From Benincasa hispida (Eukaryota; Streptophyta; Magnoliopsida; Cucurbitales; Cucurbitaceae): a DNA stretch of 64,000 nucleotides. Within the stretch, counting starts at the first letter, position 1; each line of letters opens with the position of its first letter. The stretch spans positions 33,447,138 to 33,511,137 of the forward strand of contig NC_052349.1 in NCBI RefSeq assembly GCF_009727055.1, in the 5' to 3' direction. Below are positions 44,635 to 55,416 of this stretch, in pieces. Position numbers and translations under genes: made by a program. A model generated the notes under the pieces. It searched no databases and was not told where the DNA came from. It was given only the letters and a program-made list of their open reading frames with translations.

Positions 44635-45842
44635 ACTCCAAGTTTTGAATAGGGGTGTATTTCTCATAACATCCAGTGGGAGATACAGTTGCTATTAGAA
44701 GATAAATTTGTTTACTTTTGTTACTGTAATGAAAGTTCTTTTATCCTTTTGTAAGAAACATATTATGTATAAACTTTTGTTATAAATGAAATGTTCATTA
44801 GCAAAAGTTATATTTGTTCTACTAAAAAGCAACTTCTGTTAGAAACAAGTAAGTTAAAAGCCATTTGCAAATATTCAGATATTTAAACAGCTACAAATGA
44901 ATAAGGCAAAGAGTTATTTGACCTAAGTAATAAGTTTAGAACACTTTAAAGGTTCAAGGTGTATAAAACTTATTAGGTAAAATGAAATCCGAAATACTTC
45001 GATTAGATCAAAGTAAAGAGTATAGAGAGTTTGAGATTTCTAGGGCTATTTTGATAGAACATGAAATTCAGTGAAAACTCTCTACAACTCGTTGCTTTAA
45101 GTGTTTTGAATATCATTCCAAATTTTAAGTTATTTTCTGAAACTCCATATGAGATGTGGAGAACTCATAAAATTTGTTTATGATATGTAAAAGATATTTA
45201 CTTAGTTCAAAAATCTGGTACATATGTTAGTGTCGAAAACTTAAGTATTGGAATACCATTCAAATAGTATGCCTATTTTTAGGCAATCCAAAAGTAATAT
45301 AAATTCCATGTAAAAGAAAATCAAGTGTTTGTGTTGACAAATGCTAAATTTTCCTTGAAAAGTATACAAGATCACAATGTATTATTTAGTATCCATAAAA
45401 GCAAGTATATATCAATAAAAGTTATTAATTAAAGTTGACACTGTAAACAAAAGTTGTTTGGACAGGTCAATTACATCTTACTCAAAAAGTTGAGGGTACA
45501 TCTATGTAGTGGGAGGAATGTATGACTTCCTAGCCATTATTTGGGTTTAGTGGAAACTCAAGTCATCAAGTCTTGGTGACAGTATTGAGAAACCAATGTT
45601 GTGAAAATAATATGCATTCCCTATATAGTTTAATAAGAAATCCATTGTATACTAGCTTGTTTCCAATGATTCTCTCTGCTAAAGTGTTCAAGAATCTCCT
45701 AGAAGGACTAGGACTACGAGGGATACAACCTAAGGCAAGTGGAAGAAAAAACCATGGGTATGTGATGCCCTAGTTTATTATATTTCTTCGTAAAACTCAA
45801 AAACTCAGTGTTATATATTCATATATTTGTTACCACTACAGT
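44635..45842 (+). pseudogene. Copia unit 2 pol remnants (protease, RT, RNase H absent)
   Basis: The protease active-site block is missing. A VGD-like trace remains at about 44670, then '-TGTTCATTAGCAAAAG-' at 44790. The pre-integrase and integrase core are reduced to about 130 bases (44930-45065). The later integrase reads SETPYEMW (about 45140) and the hinge at about 45540-45585 (MGLVETQVIKSW-like). As in unit 1, it then passes to a frame matching SAKVFKNLLEGLGLRGI (about 45680-45730), the RNase H end. Shared junction, different further decay. Confidence 0.72.
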
Positions 45843-45849
45843 TTTAGTC

Positions 45850-45861
45850 CAAGTGAGAGTT
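45850..45861 (+). other. Copia unit 2 polypurine tract
   Basis: CAAGTGAGAGTT directly before LTR start TGTTGGG. Confidence 0.72.
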
Positions 45862-47762
45862 TGTTGGGTTTTATGTCCTAAAACTCGTGGTTTTTAAACA
45901 ATAAACTTATTCTAAAAATTCAATAAAGTTGTTATTGAATATATGAATTGCTTATTTCGTTTTAGAAATAAATCCAATAAACTAAAAGATCCATGACTAT
46001 ACATGAGTACTTGAACTTTATGTGGAGACATAAAAGTGGATCAGGTTCGAGTACATAGTCAAAATGATCTATAGTATATGAATAAGATTGAGTGCCTTAT
46101 TCTGGTAACACTATCGGATGCGACCCACTCTGTAGTTATTACAAGGAGTTGTAAAGTGCTACAGACGAAGTGATCCTGATTCGTACATGTAGTGACATGA
46201 GAAATGGGGGCATCCTATGCAGTGAGTTTGCACAAGATCGGATAAAAAAAATAAGCCAATCTTACTTTATAATGTTGTTTACTGTTTAAGATCGACTATT
46301 TCACAACGATGACCTAGGTAACTTGACCTTGATCCTGAGCTAACTATGAACTCCTATTTATTCGGGATTATCCTTAGATTTGCATAGGTGAGGGTTGGCT
46401 CAATAGTGTCAGCTCAATAAGCTTCTCATTTTAGGGGTAAGAGCAGGTAGATAGCTGGGGACATAGGGTGCAAGATGGAATTAACTCCTACCCGCTTTCA
46501 GGGATAGTAGAGAGGTTGTTCCCTTAAGTGTTGACTTGGGTCTTAAACAAGGGGCCTCATTTGCTCAAGAGGGACTCGGTTTGATGATCGGATCACAAAC
46601 TAATTATTCATTAGAGAATCAGTGGGACTTAAGGAACAAGAGGTAATCTCGGGGGTAAAATAGCCTTTTGACCTAGTCGTTATTACGAACAACCTATGAA
46701 CGTTAACTTACTAATCATGGTTATGTCGAGTGGACGCAATATATCTACAGTGAGGGGAGTGCAACTACGGGCTTTAGTGGAGTGACCCAATAGTTAATGA
46801 ATGAGGGTTAATTTGGTGTAAAGAGTTTAGCCAATTAATCTCGGATTGTTGGAGCCCACGATCTGTAGGTCCACTAGGTCTTCTTACTAGCTCACAAACG
46901 GATTAGCCTTAGCGTAGTGTGATAAGTTGATTTCAAATGTTCAAATTAGAATTAAGGGAATTAGTAATTATATGTGATATAATTAAACGTTTAATTTTGG
47001 AATTAAACGGAATTGGAGAATCGATTAATATTTAAATATGATTTAAATATTAATTTCATGAATAGGGATTCATAAAGGTGAAATTGATGATAAATTAATT
47101 TAATATTTGATATTAAGTTAATTAAATTATTTATTTATTTTATTAGAAAATTAATTATTGAATTAATTTTATAAAATTAATAAATTTTCAATTTTATATT
47201 GAGAAATTATAAATTAAATTGATTTTTTATTTTGAAAATCAGATTTAAAAAGAAAATTCAAAGTAAACATGAAAATGGGAAAAATCCCAAACACTGTCAA
47301 ATTCCAACAATTCACACATAATTCCATTTCTCTTCAGCTCAATTATTCAAGCATGAGCTTTGATTCATGCAAGGCTGCATGAAAGTCATGCAATATAAAG
47401 CTGAAATTTTGAGTGGAATGGAGAGATAACAATCGTTGCTGAAACTGAGAATTTGTGTTCGAAGAAGTGTTCTTCACACTGTGGTAGTAACTTCCTCTCC
47501 AATTCCCTTCGATTCAAGCTTATTTTGAGTTCCACAACTCAATTTAAGGCACCAAGAGAATACTAGGGAATACCTTGTTGTGGTTCACATCCAAAGGAGA
47601 AGGAGATTGCAGCCGAAGATCGTGAATCAAAGACACTTCAAAGGTTAGTGTGGAAACTCTGGTTCTAGTTTATAAGCATGCTTAGTTTGAAACCAAAATT
47701 AATGAATTAGAATGTTTAATGATCCTATTTTGTTTCCGCTGCTTGCTTCCTTAATCCCAACA
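45862..47762 (+). repeat. Copia LTR between units 2 and 3
   Basis: 1901 bases, TGTTGGG...CCCAACA, with matching inverted ends. It is preceded by the polypurine tract of unit 2. It is followed by ATT, as after the other copia LTRs, and then at once by gag codons (ACAACCTGACTAC) instead of the PBS. It serves as 3' LTR of unit 2 and probably as 5' LTR of unit 3, with unit 3's PBS, leader and gag N-terminus deleted. It has a TATA-like CAATATAAAG at 47391. Confidence 0.82.
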
Positions 47763-48110
47763 ATTACAACCTGACTACTCTATTGAATGAACTCCAGACT
47801 TACCAATTGATGATGAAATTAAAAGAAAGTGAAGCAAACATTATTTCATAGAAAAATTTTCTAAAGGGATCATCTTCAAGAACGAAGCCTTCAGACAAAA
47901 GGAAGTCTACCTTTCCTCTTCTAAAGATGAAAGTATTCAAATGAAGAAGAAGGGTAAAGGGAAGAAGAAACCTGCTGCTAAGAAAACCAAGGCTCCAAAA
48001 GGAAAATGTTTTCATTGTTGAGAAGACGGGCATTGGAAATGCAACTGCACAAAATATTTGGCTTAAAAGAGAACATAAAAGGAAAAACAAGGTAAATCAG
48101 ATTTACTTGT
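47763..48110 (+). pseudogene. Copia unit 3 gag C-terminus
   Basis: Begins in the middle of gag (YNLTTLLNELQTYQLMMKLKESEAN), then a lysine-rich linker and the knuckle KCFHC*EDGHWKCNC (48007-48048). All four zinc ligands are present but a stop replaces the Gly after the second Cys. About 500 bases of gag are missing at the left, at the LTR junction. Confidence 0.8.
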
Positions 48111-49240
48111 AATTGAAACATGCTTGGTAGAGACATAAAGTTAGATTTTGGAGAATATTTCATTTTGTTAAAAAATGTATATTATGTACCCAAAATGAAA
48201 AGAAACTTGATCTCCATATCTTGTCTGTTAGAAAATATATATAAAGTATCCTTTAAAATCAATTAAGTGTTCATTTTTTCAAGAGGTGTTCATATTTGTT
48301 CTGCATGGAATTCAAACAGACAAGGTGTTGTGAGTTGGGATTGAATTCAAACAGACAAGATTCCATGATTTACAATTCCAGAACTATTTAATAGATCATG
48401 GAATTCAGTCCCAACTCACAACACCTTGAACACCACAGCAAAATGATGTTGTAGAAAGGAGAAATCAAACCTTGTTAGACATGGTTCGTTCGATGATGAA
48501 TTATGCTCAGTTACCTCAATCCTTTTGGGGGTATGCAGTACAGACTACTGTATATATTCAGAACATGGTTCCCTAAAAAAGTGTTTCTGAAACACCGTAT
48601 GAGTTATGGAGAGGACATAAAAGTAGTTTATGTCACTTCTGAATCTGGGGATGTTCGGCACACATGTTGGTGTAAAACCCTAAGAAATTGAAACAACGTT
48701 CAAAATTATGTCTATTTATAGGATACCTTAAGGAAACAAAAGGTGGATTTTTCTATGATCCCCAAGAAGATAAAGTATTTGTATCGACAAATGCTACATT
48801 CTTGGAAGAAGATCATATTAGAAATAATCAACATCGCAGAAACTAATATTGAATGAAATGACCAAAGACACTACATATAAATCAACAAAAGTTGTTGATC
48901 AAGCTGGTCCATCAACAACAGTTGTTGCCCCATCACATCCTTCTCAAGAGTTAAGAATGCCTCGACGTAGTGGGAGGATTGTTCATTAGCTTGAACACTA
49001 CATGGGTTTAACATAAACTCAGGACATCATACCTGATCGCCTAAGAGATTCGTTGACCTTTAAACAAGCAATGGAAGATGTTAATAGGGAACAATGAATA
49101 AAAGCCATGGAAGTAGAAATAGAGTCAATGTACTTCAATTTTGTCTGGGAACTTGTAGATCAACCACATGGGGTTAAACTATAGGTTGTAAATGGATCTA
49201 CAAGAGAAAGCGAGACCAAATTGGCAAGGTGCAAACCTAT
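48111..49240 (+). pseudogene. Copia unit 3 protease and integrase remnants
   Basis: IETCLVET joins directly to the FILLKNVYYVPKMKRNLISISCLLENIYKVSFKIN segment, so the protease DSGA block is deleted (junction about 48132-48142). Near 48300 the pre-integrase and most of the integrase core, including both Asp motifs, are replaced by an inverted and direct duplication (separate entry). From 48365 the text resumes with the Q(N/D)GV-ERRN region (third catalytic residue), LLDMVRSMMNYAQLPQSFWGYA, SETPYELW and the basic hinge RRSGRIVH. Stops occur throughout. Confidence 0.8.
48308..48428 (+). repeat. Inverted duplication with nested direct repeat in unit 3 integrase
   Basis: 48321-48348 (CAAGGTGTTGTGAGTTGGGA onward) plus 48361-48369 is the reverse complement of 48395-48428, with one mismatch and 12 extra bases in the left arm. 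The direct repeat GAATTCAAACAGACAAG occurs at 48308-48324 and 48343-48359. The right arm is the normal integrase text, so the left arm is the added inverted copy. Confidence 0.85.
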
Positions 49241-50486
49241 AAGCCAGACTCGTGGCAAAAGTTTTTGTTCAAAGAGAGGGGGTGGACTATGAAGAAACCT
49301 TCTCTCCTGTTGCCATTAGAAAATCTATTAGAATAATTTTATCCATTTTCGAATATTACGACTATGAAATATGGCAAACAGCCGTCAAGATAGCTTTCTT
49401 GAACAACCATCTTGACGAAAGTATTTTCATGTCTTAACCAGAATGGTTCATTGAACAGGGTCAAGAACAAAAGGTTTGTAAGCATAAAAGATCCATTTAT
49501 GGGTTCAAACAAGCTTCTAGATTCTGGAATATAAGATTTGACACTGCGACCAAGTCTTATGGCTTTGAACAGAATGTTGACGAACCTTGTGTATACAAGA
49601 AAATAGTTAACAAAACTGTAGCTTTCCTAGTTGTTTATGTTGATGATATGTTGCTCAATGGGAATTAGACAAGTTTCCTTGCTGACGTAAAGAGATGGTT
49701 AGCATCACAATTTCAAATGAATGATTTGGGAAATGCTTAATACGTTCTTGAGATCCCAATTTTTCGGAATCGCAAGAATAGAACCATAGCACTATCTCAA
49801 GCATCTTATACTGACAAGTTATTGTCAAGGTATAATATGCAAAATTCCAAAAAGGGTATAATACCTTTAGACATGGAATTCATTTGTCAAAGGAACAGTG
49901 TCCTAAGACACATTAAGAAGTTGAGGAAATGAAAAGAATTCCATATGCTTTAGCAGTTGAGAGTCTGATGTACGCTATGTTATGTACACGTCCTGACATA
50001 TGCTTTGCAGTTAAAATCGTCAGCATGTTCAAATCTAACCCAAGTCACAGTCATTGGACGGCTGTAAAAAACATCCTCAAGTATCCCAGGAGAACGAGGA
50101 ATTATACACTTGTGTATGGACCTAAGGATTTGATCTTTACAGGATACACTCATTCTGATTTTTCAGACTAATGTAGATTCTAGGAAATCTACTTCAGGAT
50201 CAGTTTTCACTTTTAACGAAGGAGCTAGAGTGTAGGGAAGCATTAAACAAAGTTGTATAGTTGACTCCACGATGGAAGCAGAATACATAGCTGCATGCAA
50301 AGTAGCTAAAGAAGCAGTGTGGCTCTGTAAGCTCCTAACATATTTGGAAATGGTTCTAAATATGCACCTGCCCATTACTCTGTATTGTGACAATAGTGGT
50401 GCAGTTGCTAATTCCAAGGAACCTAGAAGTCACAAACGTGGAAAATATATCGAAAGAAAGTACAATCTCATCAGGGAGATCGTACA
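49241..50486 (+). pseudogene. Copia unit 3 reverse transcriptase and RNase H
   Basis: The most complete RT-RNase H of the copia family here. It reads [24 protein letters not shown] (49245), [30 protein letters not shown], then the catalytic YVDD at 49636-49647 (FLVVYVDDMLLNGN), VKRWLASQFQMNDLG and DICFAVKIVS. RNase H follows with DSRKSTSGSVFTFNEGA, DSTMEAEYIAACKVAKEAVWL and YCDNSGAVANSKEPRSHKRGKYIERKYNLIREIV. Stops at about 49436, 49668 and 49738 and a frameshift near 49870 break it. It ends abruptly at HPN, where an inverted LTR piece begins; the last tens of codons are missing. Confidence 0.85.
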
Positions 50487-51005
50487 CCCTAATTGAACAT
50501 TTAGGGTTTAATACAATGAATAGAAACCCTAATTGAATCTGAACATTTCAGATTCTAAACCCTAATTTCAAATCTTATCAAGATTACTCAATTTACTAAT
50601 CCAAATTACGAGCTAGTAGAGGGACCTTATAGGCCTACAGATCATGAGCTCTAATGACTTGTAACTAATTGGTTATACTCTTTAAATCGAATTAATCACT
50701 ATTCGTTAATTACCAAGATATTTCACTATAGCTCAATAGTTGCACTTTCCTCACTATAGATATATTTTTGTCCATTGTAACCATAATCAGTAAGTCAATC
50801 CTTCATAGTTCGTTCGTATTTACAGCTGGGCTAAAAATTACCGTTTTACCCCTATAAATACATCTTGCTTCTTAAGCTCCTATTGATCCTCTATTGAACA
50901 ATTGGTTTATAGTCCAACTTATAAATCATAACCCTTTCTTCCATAAGAGGGCAGGGCCTTGTTGTTCAAGACAAGGCATCAACGCTTAAGAGAACAACCC
51001 ATCTG
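50487..51005 (-). mobile_element. Inverted piece of a copia LTR
   Basis: Its reverse complement matches unit 2 LTR 35472-35975 (GAGCTTAAGAAGCAAGATG, GGGGTAAAACGGTAATTTT, '-ATACGAACGA-' and '-GTCCCTCTACTAGCTCG-'). It directly follows the unit 3 RNase H and abuts the plus-oriented end of the same LTR type. It has three AAACCCTAA/TTAGGGTTT strings within 60 bases of its left end (50511-50565). So the LTR after unit 3 has one part flipped and the rest lost. Confidence 0.82.
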
Positions 51006-51199
51006 TGGTGGTCTACTTGTAGATTGAAGAACTTTTACGTGGAACTCAGCTGGTATTGAAGAGGATTCATCATGGTATTGTATTCAGAAAACCCTATTCT
51101 TTAATAGTTACTTTGAAGCATGTTTTAAACTCAAATTAAGTATAATTAGAGCGCTTATTTATTCTGTTTTTCTCTGCTACATGTTAATATACTCCGTCA
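51006..51199 (+). mobile_element. 3' end of copia LTR before unit 4
   Basis: Plus-oriented and collinear with unit 2 LTR 36575-36777 (GTGGTGGTCTACT, '-GTGGAA-TCAGCTGG-', '-TTAATATACTCCGTCA'). Together with the inverted piece it forms a rearranged LTR of about 0.7 kb in place of about 1.9 kb. Confidence 0.8.
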
Positions 51200-51201
51200 A
51201 T

Positions 51202-51213
51202 TGGTATCAGAGC
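51202..51213 (+). other. Copia unit 4 primer binding site
   Basis: TGGTATCAGAGC, an exact match to the 3' end complement of initiator tRNA-Met, 2 bases after the LTR end. Confidence 0.85.
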
Positions 51214-53224
51214 ATGATTTAAGCACTCAATTGTCGTTAATTTGAGTTTAGCGGGTGTTCTTCATAAACTGTATGAAAATGGTGGACTAATATGGTCTTC
51301 AATGTTTTGGCATTTGAATCTTTTTAATTATGTTGTAACTCTTGTAATTGGCACTTGTTTCATCAGCCTTAATGTATGTTTAAGATTCTATAATTTGTTT
51401 GGAGTCATTAGAGTTGAATTAGGATGTAATTGAAGAAAAAAGTGAAGAAGGTCGAAGCAGCAGGAATTGGAAATTCAAAATTATTCTAGATACTCGATGC
51501 TCAATGGAATACTCAATGGCATACTCGATGATATTTCATGAAAACTTGATGCACAATGCCATACTCGATGGTACTCAATGTGTTTACCCGATGATATTTC
51601 ATGAAATACTTGATGCATGATGCCATACTCGATGGTACTTGATGAATTTACTCGATGGTATTTCATGAAATACTCGGTACTCGATGGTCAATGGCGTCTA
51701 CTCGATAGTATTTTTGTGAAATATTTGGTGTTTGATGATGCTGGTTGCCATACTTGATGCTAGTTGCTTGCTGATACTCAATGGGTTTTACCTGGTTCAA
51801 GGCGGTTCGAGCGGTCCAAAAGCTTTTTGAATCTAGTTTTGCTGATTTTTTTGTAATAGCTAGGCCTTTGTTTGCTTGGAGATGCCAAAACCAAAAATCG
51901 TATTAGTTTTGTGTTTAATTATTTATGCATTTCATGTATGTTATAATTAAATAAATCTTTAATATGCAAAAACTATGCCATGTAGAATTAAAAATCGCAC
52001 CATACGAAGCATGTTACATGTATTGAAGTATGTTATAAATTTGTTATAATGTACAGTATGCATGTATATGGTTTCAATTTTTTTAATATAAAGGTTATGT
52101 TAAATATTGAATGCCTTTGATGTATGTTATGGATGTTTAGCATAGTTGTTATAAATATCAATTAAACATTAAAATCCATAAACAAAGATAAAAAAACATG
52201 CTCACTTATGTTAACAACTTGTTTTAATAGTTGAAATAGATCATTATCTTATAAAATTTGGTTACAAACTCAATCAGTTCACAATCTTACCTGAGGGTAC
52301 TTAAGTCGACGTTTTACGTAACACCTCCTACCTGAGGATTATGACTGAAATAACGAGAATTGATAACCAATTTTATGAGCATGTGTGAGCGGTGTGAGGT
52401 TTAAAATTAGTTTTAACCTAGACATCGTAGGTTAAATCCAAATATAAACGTTATACTTGGATAATAAACACATAGACTTAGGTTGTTTAAAATTAGTTGT
52501 AACAAACCTAAGTTAAAAGAATACCCAAACATTTAGAAAACTTCAGTGGGAGATTAACAATATATATGATATATCGTTTTTAGCTCTCACGTTCTCAAGA
52601 GTTCACACCGTGAGATCCATGCTCGACTTCATGTTGATTTTACCTTGATTGCTCCATTCAGAAAGTGTTTGCATGGGTCAATAACAAGGGGAATGAGGGA
52701 AGTAGTTCATAATAAGTGGGTGAAGGAAATATGTCAACATATCCTATGGTCTCCTCAATTAGTTTGAACCGTGAGATTCCTATGTTGCGCCTACTGTCGT
52801 TTTTAGACGACGCTAGCTAATCGTTGACAGCAACGATCCCTTCGGAGGGTTGTAACATAGGATTCAGAACAACCCAAGCTTTAGAAATGAATAAGGTCTT
52901 ATAGTTTCGTCTTAAACATTGTCTTCCAATTCGGGGGCATGTTCATACCGTTCTATAAGATCTAAAAATGGCAGGTCACACTTAGTAAGTTCTTCACCAA
53001 AAAATGGTAACAAAATGACTGTTGGAATATGAGATATTCTGGAGATAGTATTTAGTCAAGAATGTCTTGCTTTAGTGAAAGAATATTTGACTCCCTCAGG
53101 TAGCAATTATTCTAACTCACTATAGTATCATTGCAAATGAATAAAGACCTATGGGTACTTTATTAGTTTCTAAAAATTGGATTTAGATGCACTTTATTAA
53201 TAGAATTTGTTTAAATGTTTCGAC
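51214..53224 (+). other. Copia unit 4 noncoding leader (about 2.0 kb)
   Basis: Unusually long for Ty1/copia. It holds the TACTCGATG array, a GGTTCGAG/GGTCC block, a conserved stretch with GTTTACGTAACACCTCC (about 52311), one copy of the CACACCGTGAGATCCATGC block (52546-52728) and the CCCTTCGGAGGGTTG inverted motif (about 52838). It is collinear with 56680-58753. No ORF over 65 codons that is kept between units. Confidence 0.78.
51488..51720 (+). repeat. 64-bp tandem array built on TACTCGATG, unit 4
   Basis: Near-repeats of TACTCGATG, joined by ATGCCATACTCGATGGTACT-type links, carry the palindrome TATTTCATGAAATA at 51595-51608 and 51659-51672 and a decayed copy at 51532. Spacings are 63 and 64 bases. 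About three and a half periods are visible. Confidence 0.8.
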
Positions 53225-54062
53225 ATGTCAAACTTAATAATATAAGTTCTAGCATCTGACAAATTTAACGGAGAGGGTTATTCCAACTGGAAGTCAAATC
53301 TAAACACGATATTAGTAGTTGATGATTTGAGGTTTGTGGAATGGAGGAATGTCCTTCTATTCCCAGTTTCACGGTAAACCGAAGCGTTCAGGATGCTTAT
53401 GATAGGTGGGTAAGAGCGAATGAAAATGCTAGGTCCTTTATCTTAGTGAGCATATCCGATGTGCTCAACAAGAAACATGAACCCATGGCCACAACCAGTG
53501 AAATTATGGCGTCATTACAGGATATGTTCGGGCAACCGTCATCTTCTGTTCGACACGAGGCTATAAAGTATGTTTATAACTCGCGAATGAAAGATGGAAC
53601 CAATGTAAGGGAACATGTTCTAGACATGATGGTTCATTTTAATGTCGCCGAAGCTCACGGGGCTACCATAGATGAAACTAGTCAAGTTAGTATGATATTA
53701 GAGTCTCTTTCGAAGAGCTATCTAACTTTTGTACTAATGCCGTAATGAATAAGATAAGTTACAATTTGACTATTTTATTAAACGAACTACAGACTTATCA
53801 ATCAATGATGAAATTGAAAAAGAGTGAAGCAAATGATGTTTCATGACAAAAGAATTTTCTGAAAGGTTCTTCGTCAGGAACGAAACCTGCTGACAAAAAG
53901 AAGTCTGCCCCTTCTTCATCTAAAGAGAAAAGTGTACAGATGAAGAAAAAAGGAAAAGGGAATAAACAACCCACTGCAATGAAAAACAAGGCTCCTATAG
54001 GAAAATGTTTCCATTGTTAAAAAGACAAGCACTGAAAATGAAACTGCCTGAAGTATTTGGCT
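53225..54062 (+). pseudogene. Copia unit 4 gag
   Basis: The ATG at 53225 opens MSNLII and stops at once. Frame changes follow before FNGEGYSNWKSNLNTILVVDDLRFV. The longest open part (53341-53745, 134 codons) has the UBN2-type core: YDRWVRANENARSFILVSISDVLNKKHEPM, EIMASLQDMFGQPSSSVRHEAIKYVYNSRMKDGTNVREHVLDMMVHFNVAEAHG. The knuckle (about 54007-54050) reads CFHC*KDKH*K*NC, ligands present but three stops. Closely similar to unit 5. Confidence 0.82.
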
Positions 54063-54464
54063 GAGAAGAAAGCAGAAAAGGCAAACCAAGGTAAATATGA
54101 TTTACTTGTATTTGAAACATGTTTAGTGGAAAATTCACACTCGACCTGGATATTAGATTCAAGAGCCGCTAACCATGTTTGCACTTTTCTACATGAAACT
54201 AGTTCTTGGAAACAATTCTCAGAGTACGAAATGACTTTCAACGTGGGAACAGGGGAAGTCATTTCAGCAGAAGCAGTGGGAGATGTCAAGTTATTTTTTG
54301 GAGATTCTTTTGTCTTGTTAAGAAATGTATATTATGTACATAAGATGAAAAGAAACTTAATCTCCATTTCATGTCTACTTGAAAATATGTATAAAGTATC
54401 TTTTGAAGTTAATGAAATGTTCATTTTTTCAAGAAGTGTTCATATTTGTTCTGCTAGACTTTAA
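54057..54464 (+). pseudogene. Copia unit 4 protease, active site DSRA
   Basis: A 135-codon open frame: WILDSRAANHVCTFLHETSSWKQFSEYEMTFNVGTGEVISAEAVGDVKLFFGDSFVLLRNVYYVHKMKRNLISISCLLENMYKVSFEVNEMFIFSRSVHIC. The aspartic protease motif DSGA is DSRA here (54156-54167, GGA to AGA). Unit 5 has the same change. The Asp is kept, but the Gly that shapes the active-site loop is replaced by a bulky charged residue, so activity is doubtful. Confidence 0.83.
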
Positions 54465-55400
54465 AATAACTTGTATGTGTAAGAACCAACTGAAGAAAAA
54501 GCCATTTTAAATATAGAGAGGTTTAAAACAGCAGAAACTAAAAATAAAAAATGAAAAATTTCTCCCAACGCCTATTTTTGGCATCTTAGAGTTAGTCACA
54601 TAAATCTCAACAGGATTGAGAGATTAATTAAAAATGGTCATCTAAATCAGTTAGAAGACAGTTCTTTACCTCCTTGTTAGTCATGTCTTGAGGGAAAACT
54701 GACTAAAAGATCTTTTACTAGAAAAGGTCTTCGTGCCACAGAACCCCTTGAACTTATACATTCAGACCTTCGTAGTCCGATAAATGTAAGAGTACGAGGG
54801 GGATATGGATATTTTATCATTTTTATTGATGACTATTCTAGATATGGCTATATTTACATAATAAGTCACAAGTTTGAAACTCTTGAAAAGTTCAGGGAAT
54901 TCAAGACGAATACATAAAACTTATTAGGTAAAAGAATTAAAACACTTCGATCAGATCGCGATGGTGAGCACTGAATATATGGATTTACAATTCCAGAACT
55001 ATTTGGTAGATCATGGAATTCAATCCCAGCTTACAGCATCTAGAACACCACAACAGAACGGTGTTGCAGAAAGGAGAAATCAAACCTTGTTAGACATGGT
55101 TCGATCAATGATGAGTTTTGCTCAGTTATCTTAATCCTTTTGTGGGCATGCAGTACAGACTACGGTATATATTCTGAACATTGTTCCCTCAAAAAGTGTT
55201 TTTGAAATATCGTATGAGTTATGAAAAGGAGGTAAAGGTAGTTTACATTAATTTCGGGTCTAGGGATGTCTAACACACGTATTGGTACAAAACCCTAAGA
55301 AATTGGAACGACGTTCAAAGTTATGCCTCTTTGTTGGATACCTATAAGAAACAAAAGGAGGATTGTTCTATAATCCCTAAGAAGATAGAGTATTTGTTTC
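54465..55400 (+). pseudogene. Copia unit 4 integrase
   Basis: Pre-integrase zinc domain remnants (FWHLRVSHINLNRIERLIKNGHLNQL), then the core: LIHSDLRSPINVRVRGGYGYFIIFIDDYSRYGYIYIISHK (first Asp), LRSDRDGEH (second Asp kept, about 54950) and QNGVAERRNQTLLDMVRSMMSFAQL (Glu). A 2-base insertion at about 54970 and several stops (54556, 54678, 54916, 55134) break it. The later part, SKLCLFVGYL-KKQKEDCSIIPKKIEYLF, runs in mixed frames. Confidence 0.8.
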
Positions 55401-55416
55401 GATAAATGCTACATTC

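Noticed and set aside
50487..50580. Interstitial telomere repeats (AAACCCTAA / TTAGGGTTT strings)
   Set aside because: Only three isolated strings without tandem order, and the matching LTR of unit 2 has a similar TTAGGGTTT; they belong to the LTR.
51488..51720. CRISPR-like or satellite array
   Set aside because: Repeats are degenerate, with repeated and not unique links, and lie at the same place in two copia leaders; it is an element-internal tandem repeat.
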